From Candidatus Phyllobacterium onerii (GTDB taxonomy: Bacteria; Pseudomonadota; Alphaproteobacteria; Rhizobiales; Rhizobiaceae): 64,000 nt of DNA. Location: contig NZ_JAQMHX010000004.1 in assembly GCF_028331445.1 (NCBI RefSeq), positions 372,001 through 436,000 on the forward strand, in the 5' to 3' direction. Shown one piece after another: positions 53,042 to 60,949 of the stretch (within the stretch, counting starts at the first letter, position 1; every line of letters begins with the position of its first letter). The position numbers and the translations under genes were made by a program. The notes beneath the pieces are model-generated. The model did no database searches, was not told the origin of the DNA, and saw nothing but the letters and a program-made list of their open reading frames with translations.

Positions 53042-54325
53042 TCACGAATGCTCGGTGTCGATTTTGACCTTGACCACATCGCCGGGCAGCAGGATGGTCC
53101 CTTCTTCAGCGGTCGTCTCTTCGGTTTTTCCGTTGGAGTTGCGGACAATGCTGTATTGCATGACAACAGGATCTGAGCCGTTGCCCGCGGCAGCCGGCGC
53201 GTTGACCAGCGCTTCGGTCATCAAGTTTTTGTTCATCTGAAGCTTCAGATTGCTTTCATCGAGCGCGGCCTGCGTTGCCTGCATCTCGGTTGCCAATTCC
53301 GACTTGCGCTCATTATCAAGGTCGGTCTCGTTCTGGGTCGATTTACTGATTTCCTGCTTGGCACGCAACGACGCGGTATCAAGATCCAGAAGCTTGCCTT
53401 CCATGTCCGCAACCGACGTTTGCAACCCGAGGAGGCGCGAGTTCACGACAAGGCCCTGATCCGCCAGTCCGCCGATGCTGGTAAGTTCCTTTCGGGTCAG
53501 ATCCAGCTGCCGGTTCTGCACGCCCATTTTCTTTTCGAGCGAACTGATTTCGTTCGTATAGAGCGTTTTGAGGTCGTTCAGCCCATTGATTTGGAGATCA
53601 AGGGAATTCTTCCTCGTGCGCATGATTGCCGTTTCATCGTCGACCAGTCTCTTGGTGTTCGATTTCTCGATCAAATCGTCCGGAACCTTGATTTCCTGCA
53701 CATTGGCCAATTCTGCTTGCAGTCTTGCGAGTTTGACCACCGCCCGGTCATGCGCGGCTACGATGACATCATAGTCCCCGCGCGCATTGAAGTAATCCCG
53801 CTCGAAGCGCTGCCCGGTCGTTCGCGGCATACCGCCAGCAAGGCTAACAGCCTTGAGAACCGTCATTTCAGGCTCGAATGCATATCTTCCTGGCGTCTGC
53901 ACGTCGCCTGAAACGAAAATCGGCCGAAACTCGGATATCTCTACGGAAGCCTCCGGAAGATCGCTAAGGCCGAGTTTCTGCCGGAGGTTCTCGGAGATCT
54001 CCTTGGCAATTTCGGATGTGGTCTTGCCGCCGGCGGCTATTTCACCCGCGAAGGGAAGAGACAAGGTGCCTGAGGGTCCAACCCTGTAATCACCCGTGAT
54101 CGTGGGCCACTCGCGAAAGGTGCCTTCTGCGGTCTGCCATTCGATCACGCGTATGGTGACCTTGTCCATCGGGCCCAACGCGTAATCCGCAGCATGGGCA
54201 CCCGGCGCAAACAGCATCATGAGAAGCAGCATGCAGCCATAAAAGAACCAGCGCGTTGCAGCGGTGAAACCGCGTGGCATGCCTGAGCACGCACTTGACG
54301 GGGAAATCGGGGTCATTTCCAACAA
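53042..54325 (-). CDS. Polysaccharide export outer-membrane protein, ExoF-like
   Basis: A 427-residue secreted protein of the Wza-like export family, close in length to ExoF of the succinoglycan pathway. It has a hydrophobic signal region (residues 25-45, cut after GAHA), a poly-export domain (YALGPMDKVTIRVIEWQ to about 130), a SLBB-like segment (FVSGDVQTPGRYAF) and a long coiled-coil. Start is ambiguous: TTG 54325, TTG 54322 (best spaced from AGGAG) or ATG 54316. It opens the exopolysaccharide locus. Confidence 0.88.
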   Translation of the reverse strand: MLEMTPISPSSACSGMPRGFTAATRWFFYGCMLLLMMLFAPGAHAADYALGPMDKVTIRVIEWQTAEGTFREWPTITGDYRVGPSGTLSLPFAGEIAAGGKTTSEIAKEISENLRQKLGLSDLPEASVEISEFRPIFVSGDVQTPGRYAFEPEMTVLKAVSLAGGMPRTTGQRFERDYFNARGDYDVIVAAHDRAVVKLARLQAELANVQEIKVPDDLIEKSNTKRLVDDETAIMRTRKNSLDLQINGLNDLKTLYTNEISSLEKKMGVQNRQLDLTRKELTSIGGLADQGLVVNSRLLGLQTSVADMEGKLLDLDTASLRAKQEISKSTQNETDLDNERKSELATEMQATQAALDESNLKLQMNKNLMTEALVNAPAAAGNGSDPVVMQYSIVRNSNGKTEETTAEEGTILLPGDVVKVKIDTEHS

Positions 54326-55135
54326 TTACTCCTGTAAATCAATCGGGATCGGTGAGGCTATTTCCGCCCTAATCTTGGCAAAGCCACCCGGCCCAAGCCT
54401 CATAAGCAGGATCGCGTGACATATATGAGGCGGGAATGATCATGCGAACGATCACAATGTCCTTCCGAAAAGGCCAATTTCAACGGAATGCTTGTCGAAA
54501 ACAAGGCATTCGTCGAAGGTAATACCGCTGCCCTCGTATATCCGCCCCAGTCAGCCTGGAACGGACGCGAATGATTGTTCGGAAGATAACATAAAAATTG
54601 TGCGTTGCAACACAACGTCGTTTGCAGCATGCGAGTTGAATGGCATATTGGCTGTATATTCTGGTCGCGATCGCCGAAATGACCTCGTATTTTGCCGGAA
54701 TGTTATGTAATTTGAGATCGCAATTCCACGCGTTCGCGCCATAAACATAATTAAATATGCTTATATAGTTGAGTGATTGTAATTAGTTTTGTCTCCTTCT
54801 AGACAATTGGATGGGTTGTATAGCCCCGAGATATTGTGTAATTTTTTTATTTGCGCTGCAACATAGCGTGAAAATGTGTCGTGTTTCGTTATTTTGAGTG
54901 AAGACAGGACGTGCTTCAGCCGTCCGCTTGCGTTGTATGCTGTATTCGCGGGTCGCAATACCTCGCCAGCTCCAAAAGCGCAGAAAAATTGTGGTTACAA
55001 AGTAAGAAAACTGTTATATTCCGGCTTAAAATTAGCCGAGGTGCTTTCATCTAAACTCAAGGGGTTTGGTATAGACAAATTGGCAGCCAAAAAAACATTC
55101 ATGTACGCGCATTAGCGTCTGTGGGGGGAGATAAA
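54326..55135. other. Long AT-rich non-coding region between exoF-like and syrA-like genes
   Basis: No gene is seen in these 810 bases. From about 54580 to 55080 the sequence is visibly richer in A and T than anything else here, with runs such as GTAATTTTTTTATTTG. It holds the promoters of both neighbours, the shared 13-bp motif at 54597, and is a likely target for AT-binding EPS regulators such as MucR/Ros. Confidence 0.5.
54597..54609. promoter_or_regulatory. Shared motif, copy 1 (ATTGTGCGTTGCA)
   Basis: The 13 bases are repeated exactly at 56812. Here they run into ACACAACG, giving a near-palindrome TTGTGC-GTTGCAAC-ACAA. It lies 272 bases upstream of the exoF-like gene start. The role is unknown. 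Confidence 0.35.
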
Positions 55136-55189
55136 ATGATAAGAAACTATACGCCAGCTTTTCTCCGCATAAAGAATGGGAGGAGCTGA
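55136..55189 (+). CDS. Short leader ORF upstream of the syrA-like gene
   Basis: A 17-residue frame (MIRNYTPAFLRIKNGRS) starts after GGGGGGAG with five bases of spacing, the strongest ribosome binding site in the region. Its last codons (GGG AGG AGC TGA) contain the GGGAGGAG binding site of the next gene, five bases before that ATG. This geometry suggests translational coupling or a leader peptide; it has no amino acid run typical of attenuators. Confidence 0.45.
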   Translation: MIRNYTPAFLRIKNGRS

Positions 55190-55194
55190 GCATT

Positions 55195-55473
55195 ATGAGA
55201 TTTCCAAATTTTTTAATCGGAATGCTCGGCGTCCTTATCGCATTTGCGATCACGACCTATGTTCTCACGCAATCCCTGTGGGCAACGATAGTCCAGACGC
55301 TAATTTGCGCAGTCGTCATCCAGGTAGGATATTTCGCCGTTGTGCTCTTCCTTGTCGCACGTGAGAAACCACGGACGTCCGAGTGGAAGCAGTCCGGGAC
55401 TAGTGAGCCAACCGGCATTGTCGCCAACAAGCAGCCGCCGTTTAAATCAATTACACCCACAGAAACGCACTAG
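55195..55473 (+). CDS. SyrA/ExoX-like small inner-membrane EPS regulator
   Basis: A 92-residue protein with two hydrophobic segments (about residues 7-28 and 32-55) and a polar C-terminus. The MRFPNFLIGMLGVL start and CAVVIQVGYFAVVLFLVAR match the rhizobial SyrA family, often labelled exopolysaccharide production repressor. Such proteins modulate EPS output, in S. meliloti via the ExoS-ChvI pathway. ATG 55195 follows GGGAGGAG. Repeat copy 5 begins at the stop codon. Whether it raises or lowers EPS synthesis here cannot be told. Confidence 0.75.
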   Translation: MRFPNFLIGMLGVLIAFAITTYVLTQSLWATIVQTLICAVVIQVGYFAVVLFLVAREKPRTSEWKQSGTSEPTGIVANKQPPFKSITPTETH

Positions 55474-55579
55474 GTCTGTTTATATTCACGCCATGGCGGC
55501 CTTCAAACGGCGTTTTTCTGCGCTCCGGTACTCGAAAACCACCGTTTTCGCCTCGCCCTGACATGAATCTCAACAGACC
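55473..55579. repeat. Dispersed hairpin repeat, copy 5 (short, centre deleted)
   Basis: A 107-base inverted repeat with ends GGTCTGTTTATATTCACG and the complement of GGTCTGTTGAGATTCATG. It lacks the ACGTAC...GTACGC centre: GCGCTCCGGTACTCGAAAACC joins the left and right arms directly. It starts at the final base of the syrA-like stop. Confidence 0.82.
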
Positions 55580-55794
55580 CTTAAGCGATCCGGAGCAACT
55601 TCCGGGCGTCAGAACCTTGCTCTAGACGTCTGCCTCTTGCGGGAGGCCGAAATAATTGTATCCTTGCTGCATCGGTCTGGTGCTGGCAATACGCCCACAG
55701 ACCATACGTGGTGCGCGCTAACACGCCTTCGTGCATCCAGTAGAGACCCGCACAGTCGAGGGCAGGGGCAATTACAGATAATCCGGACAATAGT

Positions 55795-56784
55795 GTGTGT
55801 GTGATCATCGCTGCGAAGAACGCAGCCGATACCATCGCGGCCGCCATATCCTCCGCCTTGGCGGATATATACGTGGCAGAAGTGATCGTCGTCGACGATG
55901 GATCGACCGATGGTACTTCGGAAGCCGCCGGAGGAGCCGATGACGCGAGCGGGCGGCTGCGTATCATTCGTTTCGACGCGAACAGGGGGCCATCTTACGC
56001 ACGTAATCACGCCATCTCCTGTTCGTCGGCGGCCCTGATCAGTATTCTCGATGCCGACGATTTCTTTATCCCGGGGCGCTTTTCCCATTTGTTGTCAACC
56101 AGGGACTGGGATATGGCCGCCGACAACATCGTCTTTGTCGATCAACGTTGGGTCAGCCACTTCAACACACTCGCCATTGACACGTTTCCTCCGGAAACCT
56201 GGTTTCTCGACCTGCCGACATTCGTCGACCGCAATATATCGAGGCGCAGCAAGCAGCGCGGCGAGCTCGGCTTCCTGAAGCCTGTCATCCGTCGCGAGTT
56301 TCTGGATCGCCACAGCCTGCGCTACAATGAAAAGCTGCGGCTCGGCGAGGATTACGATCTCTATACGAGAGCGTTGGCCCTGGGTGCGCGGTTTCAGATC
56401 ATCAACAATTGTGGATATGGAGCCGTCGTGCGTGCGGATTCGCTGAGCGGGCGGCACAGGACGGACGACCTGAAACAACTCGCCGATGCCGACAGGGCAC
56501 TTCTGGATAGCGGCATGCTGTCGGGAGGGGGGCTGGAAGCCGTCCGCGAGCATGAGCGCCATATTCGCTCCAAATTCCATCACAGGCAGTTTCTGGACGT
56601 CAAGTCGCAGAAGGGGCTCGCTGCGGCAGCTGTCTATGGTCTGCGCAATCCGTCTGCGGTTTTTCCAATCGCAAGGGGCATCCTGACCGACAAGTTCGAT
56701 GGAGCCGTCAAAAACAGATCGACTGCCCCCCAGATCAAACCAGAGCTGCGCTATCTGTTTCCGGCAACTGCCAAAACGCAGTGA
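55795..56784 (+). CDS. Family 2 glycosyltransferase, ExoU-like
   Basis: A GT-A fold enzyme of at least 329 residues with the nucleotide-sugar strand VIIAAKN, VIVVDDGSTDGT, the DXD-type ILDADDFFIPGR and GEDYDLYTRAL. The layout resembles ExoU of succinoglycan synthesis. The GTG at 55795 is the first standard start, but it begins inside the first beta strand with no ribosome binding site. Homology-like sequence (ITDNPDNSVC) continues upstream to an ATT at 55771 preceded by AGGGG, so the native start codon may have decayed. Confidence 0.82.
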   Translation: MCVIIAAKNAADTIAAAISSALADIYVAEVIVVDDGSTDGTSEAAGGADDASGRLRIIRFDANRGPSYARNHAISCSSAALISILDADDFFIPGRFSHLLSTRDWDMAADNIVFVDQRWVSHFNTLAIDTFPPETWFLDLPTFVDRNISRRSKQRGELGFLKPVIRREFLDRHSLRYNEKLRLGEDYDLYTRALALGARFQIINNCGYGAVVRADSLSGRHRTDDLKQLADADRALLDSGMLSGGGLEAVREHERHIRSKFHHRQFLDVKSQKGLAAAAVYGLRNPSAVFPIARGILTDKFDGAVKNRSTAPQIKPELRYLFPATAKTQ

Positions 56785-56811
56785 GCCTGACGCGGATATC
56801 AGTTCGAATTT

Positions 56812-56824
56812 ATTGTGCGTTGCA
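56812..56824. promoter_or_regulatory. Shared motif, copy 2 (ATTGTGCGTTGCA)
   Basis: Identical to 54597-54609. Here it forms a perfect inverted repeat TTGTGC-GTT-GCACAA (56813-56827), an operator-like shape, 63 bases upstream of the short ORF and 175 before the pyruvyl transferase. Confidence 0.4.
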
Positions 56825-56874
56825 CAAAAAGACACAATGGACTAGTCTGTTTCAAGAATAGATCAGGGGTCAAT

Positions 56875-56982
56875 ATGAGCGGATTTGCTCAGTTGGGTTC
56901 GACAACTGAGCGCGCAACGGATGCAGTCATGATTGACTTGCAGCCAACGAACCCCATGCCGCCAATCAGATACCAGGGTTAG
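56875..56982 (+). CDS. Short ORF upstream of the pyruvyl transferase gene
   Basis: A 35-residue frame (MSGFAQLGSTTERATD...) begins five bases after AGGGG and ends four bases before the pyruvyl transferase ATG. It contains a perfect nine-pair inverted repeat, GCTCAGTTG/CAACTGAGC (56887-56911). It has no recognised homologue in my memory. It could be a leader peptide, a gene remnant or chance. Confidence 0.35.
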   Translation: MSGFAQLGSTTERATDAVMIDLQPTNPMPPIRYQG

Positions 56983-56986
56983 TTTT

Positions 56987-58321
56987 ATGAAAATCATTGT
57001 CGAGAACACGGTCTGCCTGAATACTGGCGACGCCGCCATTCTTCTAGCGATCAGGCACATCCTGAGAAACGTTTGGGGCGAGGATTTGCGTTTTCAGGTC
57101 TTTGACAGCCAGCCGGAAGTGGCGGCACGGCTTTACCCTTCGAAAGAATATCCGGATCTCGAATTTCACAAACTCCTGTCAGAGTCCGTCTTCAAGTACA
57201 GCTACGATCAAAACGTCCTGAAGAACGCCGTCAAGCCGCTCTACAATCGAATTGTCATCGAGGCGCTGCGCCGCTTCGGCAGGGGCGGGTCCATCGACAA
57301 GATGTTGTTTAGCGACAGCGACCGGCGCTCGCTTGAGATCTACCGGGACGCTGACCTCGTCATCACGACGGGCGGAACCTATCTGGTCGAGAACTACAAC
57401 CTCGAACGGCGTCTCAATCAATTCCGTATCGACGCGATAGTCGGTAAGGATCCCGTGTTCTTCACGCAGTCACTGGGGCCCTTCAACAAGGACTATAATC
57501 GCCAGGAACTGAAACCCGTCTTTGACCGGAGCCCGCTCATTCTTCTTCGCGATTCCCGGTCAAAGGACCATATTGTCGATCTCGTCGAAGACCCCGACAA
57601 ATGTCACGTGGTGGCGGATGCGGTGTTCGCGCTCGCCGACACGGACCGGATCGCAGGAATTCTGGCTGCGGACCAGACACCGAAAACCGGTCGCGTCGCT
57701 ATATCCGTCCGGCACTGGAACTACGTCAAGGGCGGCGGGGACGGCATGCGCCGCTACCTTGATTCCATCCGCAACATCGTCACCACCCTGGTGCGCGATC
57801 AGGGCAAAGAGGTGACCTTCCTGTCGACTTGCCAGGGCGTGCCGGAATATGCCCACGACGACTCCAAGGCGGCCAAGGCGATCGTTGCCGAGCTCGATCC
57901 CGAGATTGCCCGCCATGTCAGCGTGGACGCGTCATTTCATACACCAGAGCAACTGATGGCGCTTGTAAAAGGGTTCGATTTCGTCGTCGCCACGCGCATG
58001 CACATGATGATCATGTCGCTGTGCGTCGGCACCCCGGTGTTGCCGATCGCCTACGAGTTCAAGACCAAGGAAGTCGCCAAGCGCATCGGCGTGTCCGACG
58101 TTCTGCTCGACATTGACACGGTGACCGTGGAAGAAGCCGGTCAAAAACTCGATACGTTCATCCAAAATCTGGAACATTATCGCAGAACGAGCCTCAAGGC
58201 TGTTCTTGACGAGCACGCATCGGCAATGTCCGCGACTGAGCTTCTGAAGCCGCTTCTTGCCGCGCCTTCAGCGAATGTTGCTCGCGACCTTGGACCAGAT
58301 GGCCGACAGAGCGCTGCGTGA
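56987..58321 (+). CDS. Polysaccharide pyruvyl transferase family protein
   Basis: A 444-residue cytoplasmic enzyme of the WcaK/CsaB/ExoV superfamily, which adds ketal pyruvate from phosphoenolpyruvate to sugars. It shows the typical start NTGDAAILLAIRHIL, the DLVITTGGTYLVENY segment, SVRHWNYVKGG and the late ATRMHMMIMSLCVGTPVLPIAYEFK signature. Start ATG 56987. Pyruvyl groups make the EPS acidic. Its last 54 bases overlap the convergent flippase gene. Confidence 0.88.
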   Translation: MKIIVENTVCLNTGDAAILLAIRHILRNVWGEDLRFQVFDSQPEVAARLYPSKEYPDLEFHKLLSESVFKYSYDQNVLKNAVKPLYNRIVIEALRRFGRGGSIDKMLFSDSDRRSLEIYRDADLVITTGGTYLVENYNLERRLNQFRIDAIVGKDPVFFTQSLGPFNKDYNRQELKPVFDRSPLILLRDSRSKDHIVDLVEDPDKCHVVADAVFALADTDRIAGILAADQTPKTGRVAISVRHWNYVKGGGDGMRRYLDSIRNIVTTLVRDQGKEVTFLSTCQGVPEYAHDDSKAAKAIVAELDPEIARHVSVDASFHTPEQLMALVKGFDFVVATRMHMMIMSLCVGTPVLPIAYEFKTKEVAKRIGVSDVLLDIDTVTVEEAGQKLDTFIQNLEHYRRTSLKAVLDEHASAMSATELLKPLLAAPSANVARDLGPDGRQSAA

Positions 58322-59728
58322 CTGGGGCAGCAAAAGCATCAGAACGAACGCGAACCCATAGTTCAGCAAAACAGCCAGGGTAACCGCCAAAAAATCCGAG
58401 CGGGCGATCAGCGACAGGGGCAGCAGCCAGTAGGCGAGCCAGGCGAGCAGGGCCGAAACGATGAAGAGGCCTTGCACCAGAAGCACATCCATCGCCGTCA
58501 CCGGGCCGACGCGGTGCACAAGCACTGCGAGAACGGGAACGCGCAGGATATAGCCGCTGATGGCATAGGCCGCGGCGACGCCGACGGCACCCCAATGCAA
58601 GCCCACGATAAAAGCAACCACAGTCGTGATCGAAGAGTAGATGCCCCAGCGGAACATGGTCTTCGTTCTGTCTTGGCAGATGAAGATCCAGCCTGTGGTG
58701 CTCGAAATGGGCTGAATGAGGCCGGCGATGCCGAGCCAGGCGAAAATCGGTGCGACGGGCAGCCATCTGTCGCCGAAAAGAATGCCGACCACCTGTTCCG
58801 AGGTAAGGGTCAACGCCGCGATAGCGGGTACCGTGACCGCCGCGAGTACCCAGTTGGTCTGCATGTAGATATCGCGAAAGCGCTTTTTATCGTCCTGTAT
58901 TCGGCTGAGAAGCGGGATCATCAGGCGTGTCAGCGGCTGATTGATGTTCTGCAAAGGGAACAGCAGAAGCTTGTAAGCGCGGTCGTAATAACCGAGCTCG
59001 ATTGCGCCTGAAAATTTGCCGATCAGAATATTGTCGAGATTGCGGGAGAAGAAGTTGACGAGGTTGAAGCCTGTAAGGTTGGCGCCGAAGGACATGATGT
59101 CCCGATCGATCTTCAAAACCGGCTTGTCCGGTCTAAACCGCGCCACACGCCAGGCTGCAAGCAATCCAACCGCCGCCGATGCTGCAGGGCCAAGCACCAG
59201 CGACCAATAGCCCATGCCGGCATAGGCCGCCACGGCCGCTGTTGCAAAGCCTGCAATGGCGGTGACGACATCGTTGATCGCAAGCTGACCGAACTGAAGA
59301 TGGCGATTCATCAGGCTGAGCGGCATGGCCGCCAGACTTCCGAGGAAAAGCGGCAGGCCGGCGCCGATTGTGATCCCGACCATGCGCGCATCACCGTAAT
59401 AGGAAGCGACGACGGGGGAGAGCGCGACGACGACGACAGTGCTCGCTAGGCCCGCAAATGCACTCATCCAGAAGACCTGATTGAGCTGCCGCTGACTGAT
59501 CTCCTTGCGCTGAACGACCGCTTGCTGAAGCCCGAGATTCTGAAAGAGCGCGACGAAGGCCACGATCGGACTGACAGAGGCGACAAGCCCGAAATCTTCC
59601 GGAATGAGCAGGCGCGCCAGGACGATGACGGAGAGGAATTGGACAACGATTTTGATGCCTTGGGCGATGACCGTCAAAAGGCCGCCGCGAAGGGCAACGC
59701 GTCCAAACTGAAGCGGTTCGGCACTCAC
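58268..59728 (-). CDS. Wzx-type oligosaccharide flippase, ExoT-like
   Basis: A 486-residue MOP-superfamily membrane protein with about twelve helices, starting with the family signature ALRGGLLTVIAQGIKIVVQFLSV and the LIPEDFGLVA loop. It would move lipid-linked repeat units across the inner membrane, like ExoT. It starts within the last codons of the upstream glycosyltransferase (four-base overlap) and converges with the pyruvyl transferase gene. Confidence 0.9.
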   Translation of the reverse strand: MSAEPLQFGRVALRGGLLTVIAQGIKIVVQFLSVIVLARLLIPEDFGLVASVSPIVAFVALFQNLGLQQAVVQRKEISQRQLNQVFWMSAFAGLASTVVVVALSPVVASYYGDARMVGITIGAGLPLFLGSLAAMPLSLMNRHLQFGQLAINDVVTAIAGFATAAVAAYAGMGYWSLVLGPAASAAVGLLAAWRVARFRPDKPVLKIDRDIMSFGANLTGFNLVNFFSRNLDNILIGKFSGAIELGYYDRAYKLLLFPLQNINQPLTRLMIPLLSRIQDDKKRFRDIYMQTNWVLAAVTVPAIAALTLTSEQVVGILFGDRWLPVAPIFAWLGIAGLIQPISSTTGWIFICQDRTKTMFRWGIYSSITTVVAFIVGLHWGAVGVAAAYAISGYILRVPVLAVLVHRVGPVTAMDVLLVQGLFIVSALLAWLAYWLLPLSLIARSDFLAVTLAVLLNYGFAFVLMLLLPQSRSALSAIWSKVASNIR

Positions 59729-60903
59729 GCGCTTAACTTCGCTTCGGCCAGACGCGTGATCATCTGCGCGAACTGATCATTCAAAACATCGGCGTTGAAA
59801 TCGGCCTCGATTTTTTTCCTTGCAGCCAATGCGATGCGCTCGCATTCGGCCGGGTGTTGGGCGATCCACAGGAGTTTTGCCGCGAGCGCATCAATGTCCT
59901 TCTCCGGGACGAGAAATCCTGTCGTCTGGTCCTCTATGAGTTCGGGAATCCCCGAATGATATGTGCTGAGCACCGTAAGCCCGGCAGACATTGCCTCCAT
60001 GAGGGAGACCGGAATGCCTTCCACATCTCCATCCTGTGCCGTGACGCTCGGCAGCAGGAACAGATGGGCTTCCCGCAAGCGCTGCTTGACCTCGCTGTGC
60101 GGGCGCGGTCCGAGAAATGTCACCCTGTGCGCAATATTCAGATCCTTGGCGAGCTGCTTCAGCTCGTCGAGCAATTCGCCGCCGCCTATGATGGTATAGG
60201 CCCAATCGAGGTCCGGGTTTGAAATCGAAAGCTGACCCAGCGCGCGCAGGGCAAACTCGATGCCCTTCTTTTCGGTCAGGCGGCAAACCGAAATGACATT
60301 CAAGGTGCCTTGATCCCAAGTACGCCACGCATATTCGATCTCGTTGATCCGTACACCCATATGATGCACGACGACGTTTGCTTCCGGCGCCCCGGCGTCG
60401 ACAAGGGCCTTTTGGAAATAATCGTTGACTGTCAGCTGCCGAGTACCCTGGTCGAACAGGACAGTATATTGCCAGAGGGAGTTGTCGAGGAGCGGCCGGC
60501 CAACATCGCGGCCATGGAATATCGTGACCAGGGAAGCGCCGAGCTTCTTCCGCTTGAGCACGCGTGCCACGCGCAAACCATTGTTGCCGAAATGGGCGAT
60601 TATGACATCGAAATTGTGGAGCTTTCGCGAAAAGACAATGTCGAATGCCGTCGAAACCTTATCCCAGAGGGTTGTTGGCAGTTTTCGAAGGATCGGGCGC
60701 AACGGCGCCAGAGCACCCCACCAGCAAACCGTATTTTCAGTCAGCGCCTGCCAATGCTTTGTTCGAGCACTGCCCTGCTTCAGGAGGTTCTCGTTACAGA
60801 TAACGCCGACCTCGATACCGCGCTCAAGAAATCCATTTACCTGATCCAAAATGAACGTCTCGGACAATGACGGGAACTTGTCGACAACAAAACCAACTCT
60901 CAT
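59725..60903 (-). CDS. Family 4 glycosyltransferase, WcaL/AmsK-like
   Basis: A 392-residue GT-B enzyme. The N-terminus MRVGFVVDKFPSLSETFILDQ is typical of WcaL-like colanic acid glycosyltransferases, and the C-terminal donor-binding part has SVTAQDGDVEGIPVSLMEAM with the EGIPVSLMEA glutamate motif. It probably adds a sugar to the growing repeat unit. Start ATG 60903; the upstream frame is open through repeat copy 6, which is not coding. It is coupled to the flippase gene. Confidence 0.9.
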   Translation of the reverse strand: MRVGFVVDKFPSLSETFILDQVNGFLERGIEVGVICNENLLKQGSARTKHWQALTENTVCWWGALAPLRPILRKLPTTLWDKVSTAFDIVFSRKLHNFDVIIAHFGNNGLRVARVLKRKKLGASLVTIFHGRDVGRPLLDNSLWQYTVLFDQGTRQLTVNDYFQKALVDAGAPEANVVVHHMGVRINEIEYAWRTWDQGTLNVISVCRLTEKKGIEFALRALGQLSISNPDLDWAYTIIGGGELLDELKQLAKDLNIAHRVTFLGPRPHSEVKQRLREAHLFLLPSVTAQDGDVEGIPVSLMEAMSAGLTVLSTYHSGIPELIEDQTTGFLVPEKDIDALAAKLLWIAQHPAECERIALAARKKIEADFNADVLNDQFAQMITRLAEAKLSA

Positions 60904-60949
60904 TACCGAGCATTCTTTCAATAAATCTAAAAACATGGGCAGAGCTTTG

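Noticed and set aside
55581..55967. Minus-strand frame overlapping the start of the GT2 gene
   Set aside because: It lies mostly opposite the glycosyltransferase N-terminal domain, whose motifs are intact, and has no family features.
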